Part shown: positions 34,635 to 43,505 of the stretch, piece by piece | Layout of the letters: each line of letters begins with the position of its first letter | Position numbering within the stretch: the first letter of the stretch is position 1 | DNA from: an uncultured Eubacteriales bacterium | Lineage (GTDB): Bacteria > Bacillota > Clostridia > TANB77 > CAG-508 | Assembly: GCA_949288175.1 (NCBI GenBank) | Contig: CASEIV010000002.1 | Span: 1-64,000, forward strand | Direction of reading: 5' to 3' | Length of the DNA: 64,000 nucleotides | Translations under genes and position numbers: made by a program | Notes under the pieces: generated by a model | Databases searched by the model: none | What the model saw: the letters and a program-made list of their open reading frames with translations, nothing else | Told to the model about the DNA's origin: nothing

Positions 34635-35555
34635 ATGACAGAAGAATTGAAAAAACAAATATTACAATTAGGAATTTCGAAAGACAATATATTGTTTGAT
34701 GAGCCGATGTCAAAACATACAACCTTTAAAGTTGGTGGTCCTGCTGAATGTTATATAAAAATCGATAATATACAAGATTTAAGAAATATATTAAAATTTA
34801 CAAAACAAAATCATATACCCATTACCATATTGGGAAATGGTAGTAATGTATTGGTATTAGATGAAGGGATTAAAGGAACTGTCTTAAATATTCGATTTAA
34901 CAAAATAGAAATGATGAATTTGGATAAAAAGATTTTTGCAAATGTAGGAGCAGGTGTTAAGATTTCTGTTTTTGGACATTTGCTTTTGAAAAATGCCATA
35001 ATGGGATTTGAAGAATTATCAGGGATACCAGGAACCATTGGTGGTGCTGTTAGAATGAATGCAGGAGCACATGGCAAAGAATTTAAAGATATTGTGACGA
35101 CTGTTACCTGTATGGATTATGATGGTAACATTCATCAATTTGAAAATGAAGATATGCATTTTGAATACAGAAGAAGTATGTTAAAAGATAAGCCATATAT
35201 TGTATTAGAAGTACACATGGAATTTCAAAAAGGGGAAGAAAAAGATATTAAAGAAAAAATGGAAGAATATGCAACATACAGAAAAGAAAAACAACCAATT
35301 GAATATCCAAGTGCAGGTAGTACCTTTAAAAGAGGAACAGATTTTATCACAGCAAAATTAATTGATGAAGCAGGTTTAAAAGGATATAGCATCGGAGGGG
35401 CAGAAGTCTCTAGTAAACACGCAGGATTTATTATAAACAAAGGAAACGCAACTGCAAAAGATATATTAGAATTAATTGAATATGTAAAACACGAAGTAGA
35501 AGAAAAATTTAATAAGAAGATAGAATTAGAGATTGAGATTATGGGAGAGAATTAG
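34635..35555 (+). CDS. murB: UDP-N-acetylenolpyruvoylglucosamine reductase
   Basis: FAD enzyme that makes UDP-MurNAc for peptidoglycan. It shows KHTTFKVGGPAECYI, LGNGSNVLV, ELSGIPGTIGGAVRMNAGA, EYRRS, PSAGSTFKRG (the Ser that protonates the intermediate) and the late SSKHAGFIIN. 306 aa, the short type II MurB of Gram-positives. AAGGAGGGAG RBS. The next gene starts 2 bp after its stop. Confidence 0.97.
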   Translation: MTEELKKQILQLGISKDNILFDEPMSKHTTFKVGGPAECYIKIDNIQDLRNILKFTKQNHIPITILGNGSNVLVLDEGIKGTVLNIRFNKIEMMNLDKKIFANVGAGVKISVFGHLLLKNAIMGFEELSGIPGTIGGAVRMNAGAHGKEFKDIVTTVTCMDYDGNIHQFENEDMHFEYRRSMLKDKPYIVLEVHMEFQKGEEKDIKEKMEEYATYRKEKQPIEYPSAGSTFKRGTDFITAKLIDEAGLKGYSIGGAEVSSKHAGFIINKGNATAKDILELIEYVKHEVEEKFNKKIELEIEIMGEN

Positions 35556-35556
35556 A

Positions 35557-37218
35557 ATGAATGGTTTTATGCATTGGTTTAAGTCAAGTACAAAAATGAA
35601 AAGATGGATATTTTTAATTTTGATAGGAATTATATTATGTTGTTATGGAATAGCAGAAATATTGGTCATGAGAGAAATATCTTTTCAAGAAGTAGGAAAA
35701 GTGGTTGCTATATTTGTTGTAGGATTTGTTGCAATTGTTGTAGGTCTGGTTTATATCAATAAAAGAACATTGGAAGTATTGATTGAGTCAACAGATGAAA
35801 GAATGGAAAATAAAAAGAATGTCAATATTAATTCATTAATTTTTAATAAAACAGTATATGATAAAGGGCCTAATATTGTTGTAATTGGAGGAGGAACAGG
35901 ATTAAATACGGTTCTTTCAGGATTAAAGAATTATACAAGTAATTTAACAGCTATTGTAACTGTATCAGACTATGGTGAAGCGATTACAAATTCTAGAAAA
36001 GAGTTACAAACTTTGCCATTAAATGATATAAAAGAAAGTATTATAGCATTATCAAAAAAAGATGAACAAGTAGAAAAATTATTTAATCATGAATTTCAAA
36101 GTGGAAGATTAAGAGGACTAGATTTTTCAGATATATATTTTCTAGCAATGAAAGAAATTAATGGGAATTTTGAAGATTCTATTATAAAAAGTAATGAAGT
36201 TATCAATATGGTCGGAAAAGTTATACCAGTTACATTAGATGAAATGAAAATTGTTGCAGAATTGGCAAATGGATATATTGTAGAAGAAAAATCAAGAATA
36301 CCAGAAGTGGTTTCTGAAAAATTAACAAAAATCAATAGGATTATGATTAGTCCATCAAATTGTAAACCAGCACCAGGTGTTGTAGAAGCAATCAAATCAG
36401 CAGATTGTATTATTATAGGACCAGGAAGTTTATATACAAATGTAATACCAAATCTTTTGGTAAATGGTGTTAATAGAGCAATCAAAGAAAGTACAGCGAT
36501 AAAAGTATATATCAACAATATTATGACAGAACCAGGGCAAACAGACAATTATAGTGTAGCAGACCATATAAATGCGATATTAGAACATTGTGGACAAGGA
36601 ATTATGGATTATTGTATTTATGACACAGGAGAAGTTATACCAGAATTTATTAAAAAGTATAATTTAGAAGGACAAGATATTGTAGAACAAGATGTAGATA
36701 AAGTAAAAGGAATTAAATTTTTACAGAGAAATTTATCTATGGTAGATGGTGAATTTATCAGACATGCCCCAAATTTAGTGGCAGCTTCTATTATAGAACT
36801 AATCTGTGATGATTTAAAATATCAAGATAAACAAAATGATCCTCAATATTTAATGTTAAATACAAAATTGCAAGAAGAAAAACGAATTAATAAAAAGAAA
36901 AAAGCAATGGCAAGAAGAAATAAAAATGGTAAAAAAACACATGAAAAACATGTGAGAGGAAAAAGTAAATTTAGTAACAAGTATAGTGAGAGAATTGCTT
37001 CTATAAGAGAAGCAGATGAAAAAGCAAGAATAAAAACAGAAAAAGAAAACATGAAGAGAAAAGCTAATAAAACAACAAAAGCAAATAACAAAAATATAAG
37101 TGAAGGAACAAAAACAACAAAACCTAAAAGTGCAAGAGGAAGAAGAGCAAAGACAAAAGCTGAATTGAGAGATGAAATGATGAAAACATTAAATGAAAGT
37201 GGTTATATGAAAAAATAA
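35557..37218 (+). CDS. yvcK: YvcK/GlmR family gluconeogenesis factor, membrane-anchored
   Basis: UDP-GlcNAc-sensing regulator of the CofD-like fold that routes carbon to peptidoglycan precursors. About 553 aa from ATG 35557, which follows GGGAGA by 8 nt. Two N-terminal transmembrane helices (about 15-70) precede the core starting IVVIGGGTGLNTVLSGLKNY, with TVSDYGE, LRGLDFSDIYF and IGPGSLYTNVIPNL. The last roughly 110 residues are a Lys/Arg-rich tail not found in the Bacillus protein. It follows murB; the usual rapZ and whiA partners are absent here. Confidence 0.92.
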   Translation: MNGFMHWFKSSTKMKRWIFLILIGIILCCYGIAEILVMREISFQEVGKVVAIFVVGFVAIVVGLVYINKRTLEVLIESTDERMENKKNVNINSLIFNKTVYDKGPNIVVIGGGTGLNTVLSGLKNYTSNLTAIVTVSDYGEAITNSRKELQTLPLNDIKESIIALSKKDEQVEKLFNHEFQSGRLRGLDFSDIYFLAMKEINGNFEDSIIKSNEVINMVGKVIPVTLDEMKIVAELANGYIVEEKSRIPEVVSEKLTKINRIMISPSNCKPAPGVVEAIKSADCIIIGPGSLYTNVIPNLLVNGVNRAIKESTAIKVYINNIMTEPGQTDNYSVADHINAILEHCGQGIMDYCIYDTGEVIPEFIKKYNLEGQDIVEQDVDKVKGIKFLQRNLSMVDGEFIRHAPNLVAASIIELICDDLKYQDKQNDPQYLMLNTKLQEEKRINKKKKAMARRNKNGKKTHEKHVRGKSKFSNKYSERIASIREADEKARIKTEKENMKRKANKTTKANNKNISEGTKTTKPKSARGRRAKTKAELRDEMMKTLNESGYMKK

Positions 37219-37236
37219 AAAGATACGGAGGATATT

Positions 37237-39273
37237 ATGAAATTTACAAAGGAAAGTTTAGATTTAGAAACAGGAATTACAAAAGAATGGATAATGACAA
37301 ATGGAATTGGAGGATTTGCATCTTCTACAATCATTGGAGCAAATACGAGAAAATATCATGGATTATTAATTGCACCACTAAATCCACCAGCAAACCGACA
37401 TGTCATTTTATCTAAATTAGATGAATCTATTGAAGTAAGAGGAAAGCAATATGATTTATATACCAATATATGTGAGTCATATATTTCTCATGGATATCAA
37501 TATCAAGAAGAATTTGAAAAAAATTATTATCCTACTTTTAAATACAAAGTACAAGGAATAGAAATCGAAAAAAGTATTTGCATGGAATATAACGAAAATA
37601 CAGTGGGTGTATATTATAAAATTAAAAATGGAAGATATAAAGCAAAATTAACATTAGCACCCATTATGAATTTTAGAGACTTTCATACAATGAATACAGG
37701 ACATCATTTTCATATAAAACAACAAATCAATGGTACAAAAATAAAAGTAGTGATAGATGACAAATCACAAACACCGATATATATGAATTTATCAGAAGGA
37801 ACCTATATTCCTCATGAGAATGATAATTTTGAGCATATGTTCTATATTGAAGAAGAAAAAAGAGGATTTTATCCAGAAGAAAATCATGCAGTTCCTGGAG
37901 TTTATGAAGTGGAAATCAAAGCAAATGAAGAAAAAGAAATTTCATTTGTATGTTCTTTAGAGGAAAACATTGAAGAAAAAGATGTAAAAGAAATATTGGA
38001 AAAAGAAATTTATAGAATTGATACAGAAATAAGACGAACAGGACTTATTTCAGAAGAAGAAAATAAAACAAAAAAAGAATTAAATGAAGATGAATTAATA
38101 AAAACATATATAAAAGCAATTGATAATTTTATTGTGTATAGACCAAAGTTTGGATTACATACGATTATTGCTGGATATCCATGGTTTCTAGATTGGGGAA
38201 GAGATTCGTTAATTGCCTTTGAGGGATTATTATTGGTTACCAAAAGATATGATATTGCAAGAGAAGTCTTATTAACCATGGTAAAAGATGTGAAATATGG
38301 ATTAGTACCAAATGGCTATTCTGGATATGATAGTAGACCACTATATAATAGTGTAGATGCTTCTTTACTACTGTTTGAACAAGTTCAAAAATATTTGGAA
38401 TATACGAAGGATTATAAATTTGTTAAAGAAAAAATGTATCCTAAAATGGAAGACATTATTAAAAACTATGTAGAAGGTAATAATGTTGATGGAAACAATA
38501 TCTATTTAGATAATGATGGATTAATTGTTTCAGGTACAGAAGACACACAAAATACTTGGATGGATGCAAAAGTAGGAGATATAGCTGTTACTCCAAGAAA
38601 TGGAAAAGCTGTAGAAATCAATGCCATGTGGTATAATGCCAATATGATTATGGCAAATTTAACTTTAAAAATTGGTGATTTATTACAAATAAAGAAATAT
38701 AAAGATTTAGCAAAAAAATGTAAAAAAGCATTTGAAGAGAAATTCTATAATCCAAAAACAAAATGTCTTTATGATGTATTAGGAGATAGTAAAATAAGAC
38801 CAAATCAATTATTTGCTTTAAGTTTAACATATCCTGTAATAGATGCAGACTCAGAAATGGCTAAAAATATTATCAATGCTGTAGAAAAGAAATTATTAAA
38901 TCCTTATGGATTAAAAACTTTAGCAAAAGGCGAAGAAAATTATGTAGAAGTTTATGAAGGAGATAGTTTTAAAAGAGATAGTAGTTATCATCAAGGAATT
39001 ACATGGACATGGTTATTAGGTTTATATTATAATGCACTTGTAAATATGAAAGATAAAGCAAAAAATGAAGAAAAAGAAGCTTTAGAAACAAAGATAGAAA
39101 AATTTGTAGAAAAAACCAATAAAACATTTAAGAAAGAAATTAATGAAAATGGTTGTATTGGAAGCATATCAGAAATGTATGATTCTGTGAAACCACAGTT
39201 GCCAAAAGGTGCAATTGCACAAGCTTGGAGTGTGGCAGAAGTGTTTAGAATTATCATGAGTGAAAGGGATTAG
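37237..39273 (+). CDS. Glycogen debranching enzyme (amylo-alpha-1,6-glucosidase, GH133)
   Basis: Hydrolyses alpha-1,6 branches of glycogen in the cytoplasm. 678 aa. The N-terminal beta domain starts EWIMTNGIGGFASSTIIGAN with RKYHGLLIAP. The (alpha/alpha)6 catalytic domain has IIAGYPWFLDWGRDSLIAFE (general acid Asp), GTEDTQNTWMDAK and SSYHQGITWTWLLG. Starts 18 bp after yvcK with CGGAGG, so the carbon-sensing regulator and glycogen use are likely co-transcribed. No other glycogen genes are in the window. Confidence 0.93.
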   Translation: MKFTKESLDLETGITKEWIMTNGIGGFASSTIIGANTRKYHGLLIAPLNPPANRHVILSKLDESIEVRGKQYDLYTNICESYISHGYQYQEEFEKNYYPTFKYKVQGIEIEKSICMEYNENTVGVYYKIKNGRYKAKLTLAPIMNFRDFHTMNTGHHFHIKQQINGTKIKVVIDDKSQTPIYMNLSEGTYIPHENDNFEHMFYIEEEKRGFYPEENHAVPGVYEVEIKANEEKEISFVCSLEENIEEKDVKEILEKEIYRIDTEIRRTGLISEEENKTKKELNEDELIKTYIKAIDNFIVYRPKFGLHTIIAGYPWFLDWGRDSLIAFEGLLLVTKRYDIAREVLLTMVKDVKYGLVPNGYSGYDSRPLYNSVDASLLLFEQVQKYLEYTKDYKFVKEKMYPKMEDIIKNYVEGNNVDGNNIYLDNDGLIVSGTEDTQNTWMDAKVGDIAVTPRNGKAVEINAMWYNANMIMANLTLKIGDLLQIKKYKDLAKKCKKAFEEKFYNPKTKCLYDVLGDSKIRPNQLFALSLTYPVIDADSEMAKNIINAVEKKLLNPYGLKTLAKGEENYVEVYEGDSFKRDSSYHQGITWTWLLGLYYNALVNMKDKAKNEEKEALETKIEKFVEKTNKTFKKEINENGCIGSISEMYDSVKPQLPKGAIAQAWSVAEVFRIIMSERD

Positions 39274-39391
39274 TCCAATCGAGATGTTGAAAATAGACCA
39301 ATTTTCCTTTTAAAATTAATATTTATATAGAAATCAACTAAAATAGTTGTATTTTTCATAACGACGTTATATAATAAAGAGGGGGGAAATT

Positions 39392-40231
39392 ATGGAAACT
39401 ACAAAAAGTATCGAAATAAAATTAAAAGAGAGTTTAAAAGAAAGTTGTAATTTAATACATGATTTTGCAAACAATCATTGTAAAAATGGTATTGTTGATG
39501 ACAACTGCGTTTGGTATCACTCAATATGGCAATATTTAAGAATGTTAAATGTGGTGTCTAGTCCTACTTGGCATAATGAATTTTATATTACACAATTTAG
39601 CAAAGCATTCAATAAAGATAATTGTAATATTTTAATTTCTGGAACAGCAGATTATTCCATTTTAGCATATGTTCTAGAAATTCTAAAAGAAAATAAAGTA
39701 AAATCAAATATTTATGTTTTAGATACTTGTAAAACTCCATTATTTGCCTGTAAATGGTATGCTAATAATGAAGATGTTGAAATAAATTGTATTAATGAAG
39801 ATATTCTTAAATATAATAATAACGAATTTTTTGATGTAATATGTACAGATGCTTTTCTAACTAGATTTAGTGATAACGACTCAAATTTAGTTATTGATAA
39901 ATGGTATAATCTATTAAAAAAAGAGGGAAAAGTTATAACGACAGTTAGAATTCATGACTCTGATACCAAAAATACGCCTAATGATATTGAGATGTTTATA
40001 CAAAAAGTAAAGAACCAATACAGTACATATGAAAAGTATATTGGAATATCATGTGATGAACTAACCAAAAAAGCAGAAGAATATGCGAATAAAATGAAAA
40101 GTAACAATATCGGAAACGAAGAAAAGATATTAAATAAATTTAAAAAATTTAATGTAGAATATGATGTTAGTAAAGTTAGTGGCGAACTATCTGAAACGGA
40201 ATATATAGAATTAGTTGCAACTAAATATTAA
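39392..40231 (+). CDS. Probable class I SAM-dependent methyltransferase
   Basis: 279 aa. A helical N-terminus of about 70 residues is followed by a Rossmann-like core: CNILISGTADYSILAYVLE in place of motif I, IYVLDTCKTPLFACKW for motif II, and INEDILKYN with FFDVICTDAFLTRF further on. The glycine-rich loop is poor (SGTADY), so the assignment rests on the overall pattern. The substrate is unknown. Strong GAGGGGGG RBS; monocistronic with its own terminator. Confidence 0.65.
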   Translation: METTKSIEIKLKESLKESCNLIHDFANNHCKNGIVDDNCVWYHSIWQYLRMLNVVSSPTWHNEFYITQFSKAFNKDNCNILISGTADYSILAYVLEILKENKVKSNIYVLDTCKTPLFACKWYANNEDVEINCINEDILKYNNNEFFDVICTDAFLTRFSDNDSNLVIDKWYNLLKKEGKVITTVRIHDSDTKNTPNDIEMFIQKVKNQYSTYEKYIGISCDELTKKAEEYANKMKSNNIGNEEKILNKFKKFNVEYDVSKVSGELSETEYIELVATKY

Positions 40232-40290
40232 TAATCAATCATTCAGAGCGATAAGAAAATCAAAAATTTTATAAAAATAAGTTAAATAAG

Positions 40291-40336
40291 AAAATAAATT
40301 CTAGTTTTGTTTGTATACTGGAATTTATTTTTTTAG
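40291..40336 (+). terminator. Terminator after the methyltransferase gene
   Basis: AAATAAATTCTAG pairs with CTGGAATTTATTT around a 13-nt loop and runs into further T residues. Confidence 0.75.
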
Positions 40337-40362
40337 GCTAAATATTTCTTATTAAGATGTAG

Positions 40363-40390
40363 TTGAATTTTAAAAAAATTATGATATAAT
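40363..40390 (+). promoter_or_regulatory. Promoter of ruvC
   Basis: TTGAAT-N16-TATAAT, 110 bp upstream of the ruvC start, leaving a leader of about 100 nt. Confidence 0.6.
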
Positions 40391-40415
40391 GTGAACAGAA
40401 ATTCGAAAGAAAATG

Positions 40416-40470
40416 TGCTTGAAAAATAATTACAATTTTGGTTGTGTCAAATTTAACGCTTTTTCAAGCA
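40416..40470 (+). other. Long hairpin in the ruvC leader
   Basis: TGCTTGAAAAA pairs with TTTTTCAAGCA, and the loop holds a second small hairpin (ACAA..TTGT). No T-tract follows, so it is not a simple terminator. No LexA box is evident. Confidence 0.55.
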
Positions 40471-40500
40471 AAATTGCCTTGAAGAAAGGAAAGAGAAAAA

Positions 40501-40986
40501 ATGAGAATATTAGGAGTTGACCCTGGGTTTGCCATAACAGGATATAGTATTATAGATTATATAGGAAATAAATTTCATTTAGAAACTTCTGGAGCAATAT
40601 TAACAGAAGCACATACATCATTCCCATTAAGACTAGAAAAGATTAATCAAGAATTAGATAATATTATTAAAACATATCAACCAGAAGCTATGGCAATTGA
40701 AGAGTTGTTTTTTAACAATAATGCAAAGACAGCAATTAATGTAGCACAAGCAAGAGGGGTTATTTTAATAACAGCAAGACAAAATCATCTAAATATATAT
40801 GAATATACACCACTACAAGTAAAGCAAGCAGTTACAGGTTATGGAAGGGCAGATAAAATTCAAGTACAAAGAATGGTAAAAATGATTTTAAATGAAGAAA
40901 AATTACCTAAGCTAGATGATGTAACAGATAGTATGGCGATGGCTATCTGTCATGCACATTCATCTAAATTTGCACAAAAATTATAA
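40501..40986 (+). CDS. ruvC: Holliday-junction resolvase RuvC
   Basis: Endonuclease that cuts four-way junctions. Catalytic acids are placed as expected: Asp7 in LGVDPGFAITGYS, Glu in AIEELFF, and Asp in DDVTDSMAMAICHAH. 161 aa. GAAAGGAAAG RBS. ruvA and ruvB are not in the window; holA follows. Confidence 0.96.
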   Translation: MRILGVDPGFAITGYSIIDYIGNKFHLETSGAILTEAHTSFPLRLEKINQELDNIIKTYQPEAMAIEELFFNNNAKTAINVAQARGVILITARQNHLNIYEYTPLQVKQAVTGYGRADKIQVQRMVKMILNEEKLPKLDDVTDSMAMAICHAHSSKFAQKL

Positions 40987-41036
40987 CCTAACCTTGTTGT
41001 ATACGGAAAAATTTTATATGTGGACAAGATAAAAGT
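40987..41036. repeat. Dispersed repeat TTGTATACGGAAAAAT, copy C (left part)
   Basis: CCTAACCTTGTTGTATACGG and GGACAAGATAAAAG match copy B, but the closing TTTTTCCTATACAA arm is missing, so the copy is truncated. It starts one base after the ruvC stop codon. Confidence 0.8.
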
Positions 41037-41069
41037 ATGCATTAGCAAGATTTAAAAGGCGGAGGGATT

Positions 41070-42095
41070 ATGATAAAAATAGAAGAATTAGAAAAAGAAC
41101 TAAACCAAGGAATGTTGAAAAATATCTATATCTTATATGGTGAAGAACTATTTTTATTAGAAAATGCGTTGAAAAAAATAAAGCATTTATTTGGTGAATG
41201 CATTAAAGGAATTAACTATATACCAATTGATGATACTAATATTAGTGGAATTATATCTGATATAGAAACACCAGCTTTTGGATATGAAAAAAAATTAATT
41301 ATTGCGAGAAATTCGGGCATATTAAAAAAAGAAGGCAAACGAAAAAATGCAGAACTTGGAAAAATAAGAGATAGATTAGCAGAATATTTAGAAACAAATA
41401 GTAAATTAGTAGCAGAAAGTGTGGTTTTGGTATTTGTTGAAGAAGATGTAGATACTAAAACAAATTTATATAAAATCATTGATAAGTTAGGTGTGGTTTG
41501 TCAATTTGAATATCAAAAACCAATCCAGATAGAAAAAAGAATGAAAGCCATTTGTTATGGCTATAAGGTAAATATATCAGATAGTAACTTAAGATATTTT
41601 ATAGAATGCTGTGGTACGAATATGCAAGAACTAATAAATGAAATCAGAAAATTAATTGAATATGCAGGAGAAAATGGAACCATTCAAAAAGAAGATATTG
41701 ATAGCTTATGTATTAAAAAATTAGAAAGTGTAATATTTGATTTAACAGATAGCTTAGGAAAAAAGGAAACAGATAAAGCCTTACAAGTTTTGAAAAATTT
41801 GATATATGCGAAAGAACCAATACAAAAAATATTAATTACATTATATAATCATTTTAAAAAATTATATCTTACAAAACTGGCTGTAAAATATAACAAAGAT
41901 ATCATAACAAGTTTAAATTTAAAGCCAAATCAAACATTTTTAGTAAATAAATATAAAACACAAGCAAAGTATTTTGGAGAAAGAGATTTAAAAGCAATTT
42001 TGCAAAATTTAAGAGATTTAGATTATCATTATAAAGTTGGATTAATAGATTTACAAATAGGATTAGAATCAATTCTTTGCCGATATTGTTCTTAA
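41070..42095 (+). CDS. holA: DNA polymerase III delta subunit
   Basis: Clamp-loader subunit that opens the beta clamp. It shows the HolA pattern: NIYILYGEELFLLENALKKI at the start, FGYEKKLIIARN, VFVEEDVDTKTNLYK, GTNMQELINEIRKL and LDYHYKVGLID near the end. 341 aa. GGAGGG RBS. Confidence 0.93.
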   Translation: MIKIEELEKELNQGMLKNIYILYGEELFLLENALKKIKHLFGECIKGINYIPIDDTNISGIISDIETPAFGYEKKLIIARNSGILKKEGKRKNAELGKIRDRLAEYLETNSKLVAESVVLVFVEEDVDTKTNLYKIIDKLGVVCQFEYQKPIQIEKRMKAICYGYKVNISDSNLRYFIECCGTNMQELINEIRKLIEYAGENGTIQKEDIDSLCIKKLESVIFDLTDSLGKKETDKALQVLKNLIYAKEPIQKILITLYNHFKKLYLTKLAVKYNKDIITSLNLKPNQTFLVNKYKTQAKYFGERDLKAILQNLRDLDYHYKVGLIDLQIGLESILCRYCS

Positions 42096-42183
42096 AATAG
42101 AAAATGTATATTTCAAAATGTATAATAAATCCCAATAATGCTAAAAATAACTTTAAGAGATTTTTGGTAAAAGGTGATTTATA

Positions 42184-42876
42184 ATGAAAATAAGGAAAAA
42201 TAAAAGAAAAATATTTCTTGTATTTGTCATGATTGTATTAATGATGAGTATCATTGCCTATATATTTCTTAGAAATAATGAAGTAGAAGCCTTATCAAAA
42301 TATGGTTCAAGAGGAGATGAAGTCACACAAATCCAAACCAAATTAAAACGATGGGGATATTATAATGGAAATATAGACGGAATCTATGGAAGTCAAACAC
42401 AAGAGGCAGTTCGCTATTTTCAAAGAAAAAATGGATTGACAGTAGATGGAATTGCAGGACCGAAAACATTAGCAGCAATGGGAATAACCAGTTCATCGTC
42501 AAGTTCTTCATCATCTTCTAGTAATAGTAGTAATGTCAATTTATTAGCAAGATTAATTTATGGAGAAGCAAGAGGAGAACCATATACAGGACAAGTGGCA
42601 GTTGGAGCAGTTGTCATGAATAGAGTCAAAAGTAGTTCATTTCCAAACAGTATTTCAGGTGTTATTTACCAATCAGGCGCATTTGATGCAGTTAAAGATG
42701 GGCAAATCAATTTAACTCCAGATGCAACTGCCAAAAAAGCAGCACAAGATGCGATTAATGGATGGGATCCTAGTTATGGAGCTATTTATTATTTCAATCC
42801 ATCAACAGCGACAAACAAGTGGATATGGTCAAGACCAATGACAGTTACTATTGGAAGTCATAGATTTTGTAAATAA
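42184..42876 (+). CDS. sleB: Spore cortex-lytic enzyme SleB
   Basis: Lytic transglycosylase that degrades spore cortex during germination. 230 aa. N-terminal hydrophobic signal/anchor (about 9-27), peptidoglycan-binding domain (ALSKYGSRGDEVTQIQTKL, then GWYG-like DGIYGSQTQEAVRYFQ), an 11-Ser linker, and a hydrolase-2 domain with LLARLIYGEARGEPYTGQVA (catalytic Glu) and YYFNPSTATNKWIWSR. The best evidence in the window that the organism forms endospores. ypeB, its usual partner, is not adjacent. Confidence 0.93.
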   Translation: MKIRKNKRKIFLVFVMIVLMMSIIAYIFLRNNEVEALSKYGSRGDEVTQIQTKLKRWGYYNGNIDGIYGSQTQEAVRYFQRKNGLTVDGIAGPKTLAAMGITSSSSSSSSSSSNSSNVNLLARLIYGEARGEPYTGQVAVGAVVMNRVKSSSFPNSISGVIYQSGAFDAVKDGQINLTPDATAKKAAQDAINGWDPSYGAIYYFNPSTATNKWIWSRPMTVTIGSHRFCK

Positions 42877-42920
42877 GAAAAACTTGCGTTGACGATAAAA
42901 AATACAAATTTCTCATATAA

Positions 42921-42966
42921 AAAGAAGGGGACGGCAATACTTTTTGAGGTACGCCGTCCTTTTCTG
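42921..42966. terminator. GGGGACGGC hairpin between convergent genes
   Basis: AGAAGGGGACGGC pairs with GCCGTCCTTTTCT around a 17-nt loop. It acts as terminator for sleB and the minus-strand gene, and its GGGACGG start resembles the inverted-repeat family of the pur region. Confidence 0.75.
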
Positions 42967-42982
42967 TGTGGTCAAGCAACAT

Positions 42983-43354
42983 TTAAAGATATTTTACCAT
43001 GTATGGATTTAATACAGGAGTTAATCCAAGCTTTTTGATAAAGCTTTTTAAGAAGAGGGCTACATTGGTTTCATTAATTTCTTCATCATCTCCGATAACC
43101 ACATAGTTAAATTTCCCTGACTTAAGAAACACTCCAAAATATCCAATAGTACCTTTCCCTTCAAAGTTTATGGTATATACATCATAGTCATCAAACCAAG
43201 AGAGAGAAGGAAAAGGAAATAAGCTTAACATCTGATGTTGATTTTTCTGAGAATGAGTTTCAGAATCGGAAATAGGAATTTTCATTGATTTTCCGATATT
43301 TATAGGCTTTTTTATAACCTCGTTATGTTTTTTCCGATTTCTCTTTCTTCCCAT
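42983..43354 (-). CDS. Orphan protein with basic N-terminus (123 aa)
   Basis: Unrecognised. The start MGRKRNRKKHNE is strongly basic, and the middle is Ser/Pro-rich (LSLFPFPSLSWFDDYDVY). The C-terminal half looks like a small alpha/beta domain (GTIGYFGVFLKSGKFNYVVI, then FLKSFIKKLGLTPV). GGAAGGTGG RBS selects the ATG at 43354 over the GTG at 43366. Codons CCT, CTC, TCC and CTT are more frequent than in neighbours. Own promoter and terminator. Confidence 0.7.
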   Translation of the reverse strand: MGRKRNRKKHNEVIKKPINIGKSMKIPISDSETHSQKNQHQMLSLFPFPSLSWFDDYDVYTINFEGKGTIGYFGVFLKSGKFNYVVIGDDEEINETNVALFLKSFIKKLGLTPVLNPYMVKYL

Positions 43355-43390
43355 AAATGATACCACCTTCCTGAAATTTTATATAAAGAA

Positions 43391-43419
43391 AGTATATAGA
43401 TAAAATCACATAAAGTCAA
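43391..43419 (-). promoter_or_regulatory. Sigma-A promoter of the 43-kb orphan gene
   Basis: TTGACT-N17-TATACT on the minus strand, leader about 30 nt. Confidence 0.75.
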
Positions 43420-43505
43420 GAAAAATATAAAAAGGATTTGAATACAAATAAACAGTATGTTAGAATGAAGAAAGATGTATACCTTGAGAAGGGAATGAGA
43501 TTAAT

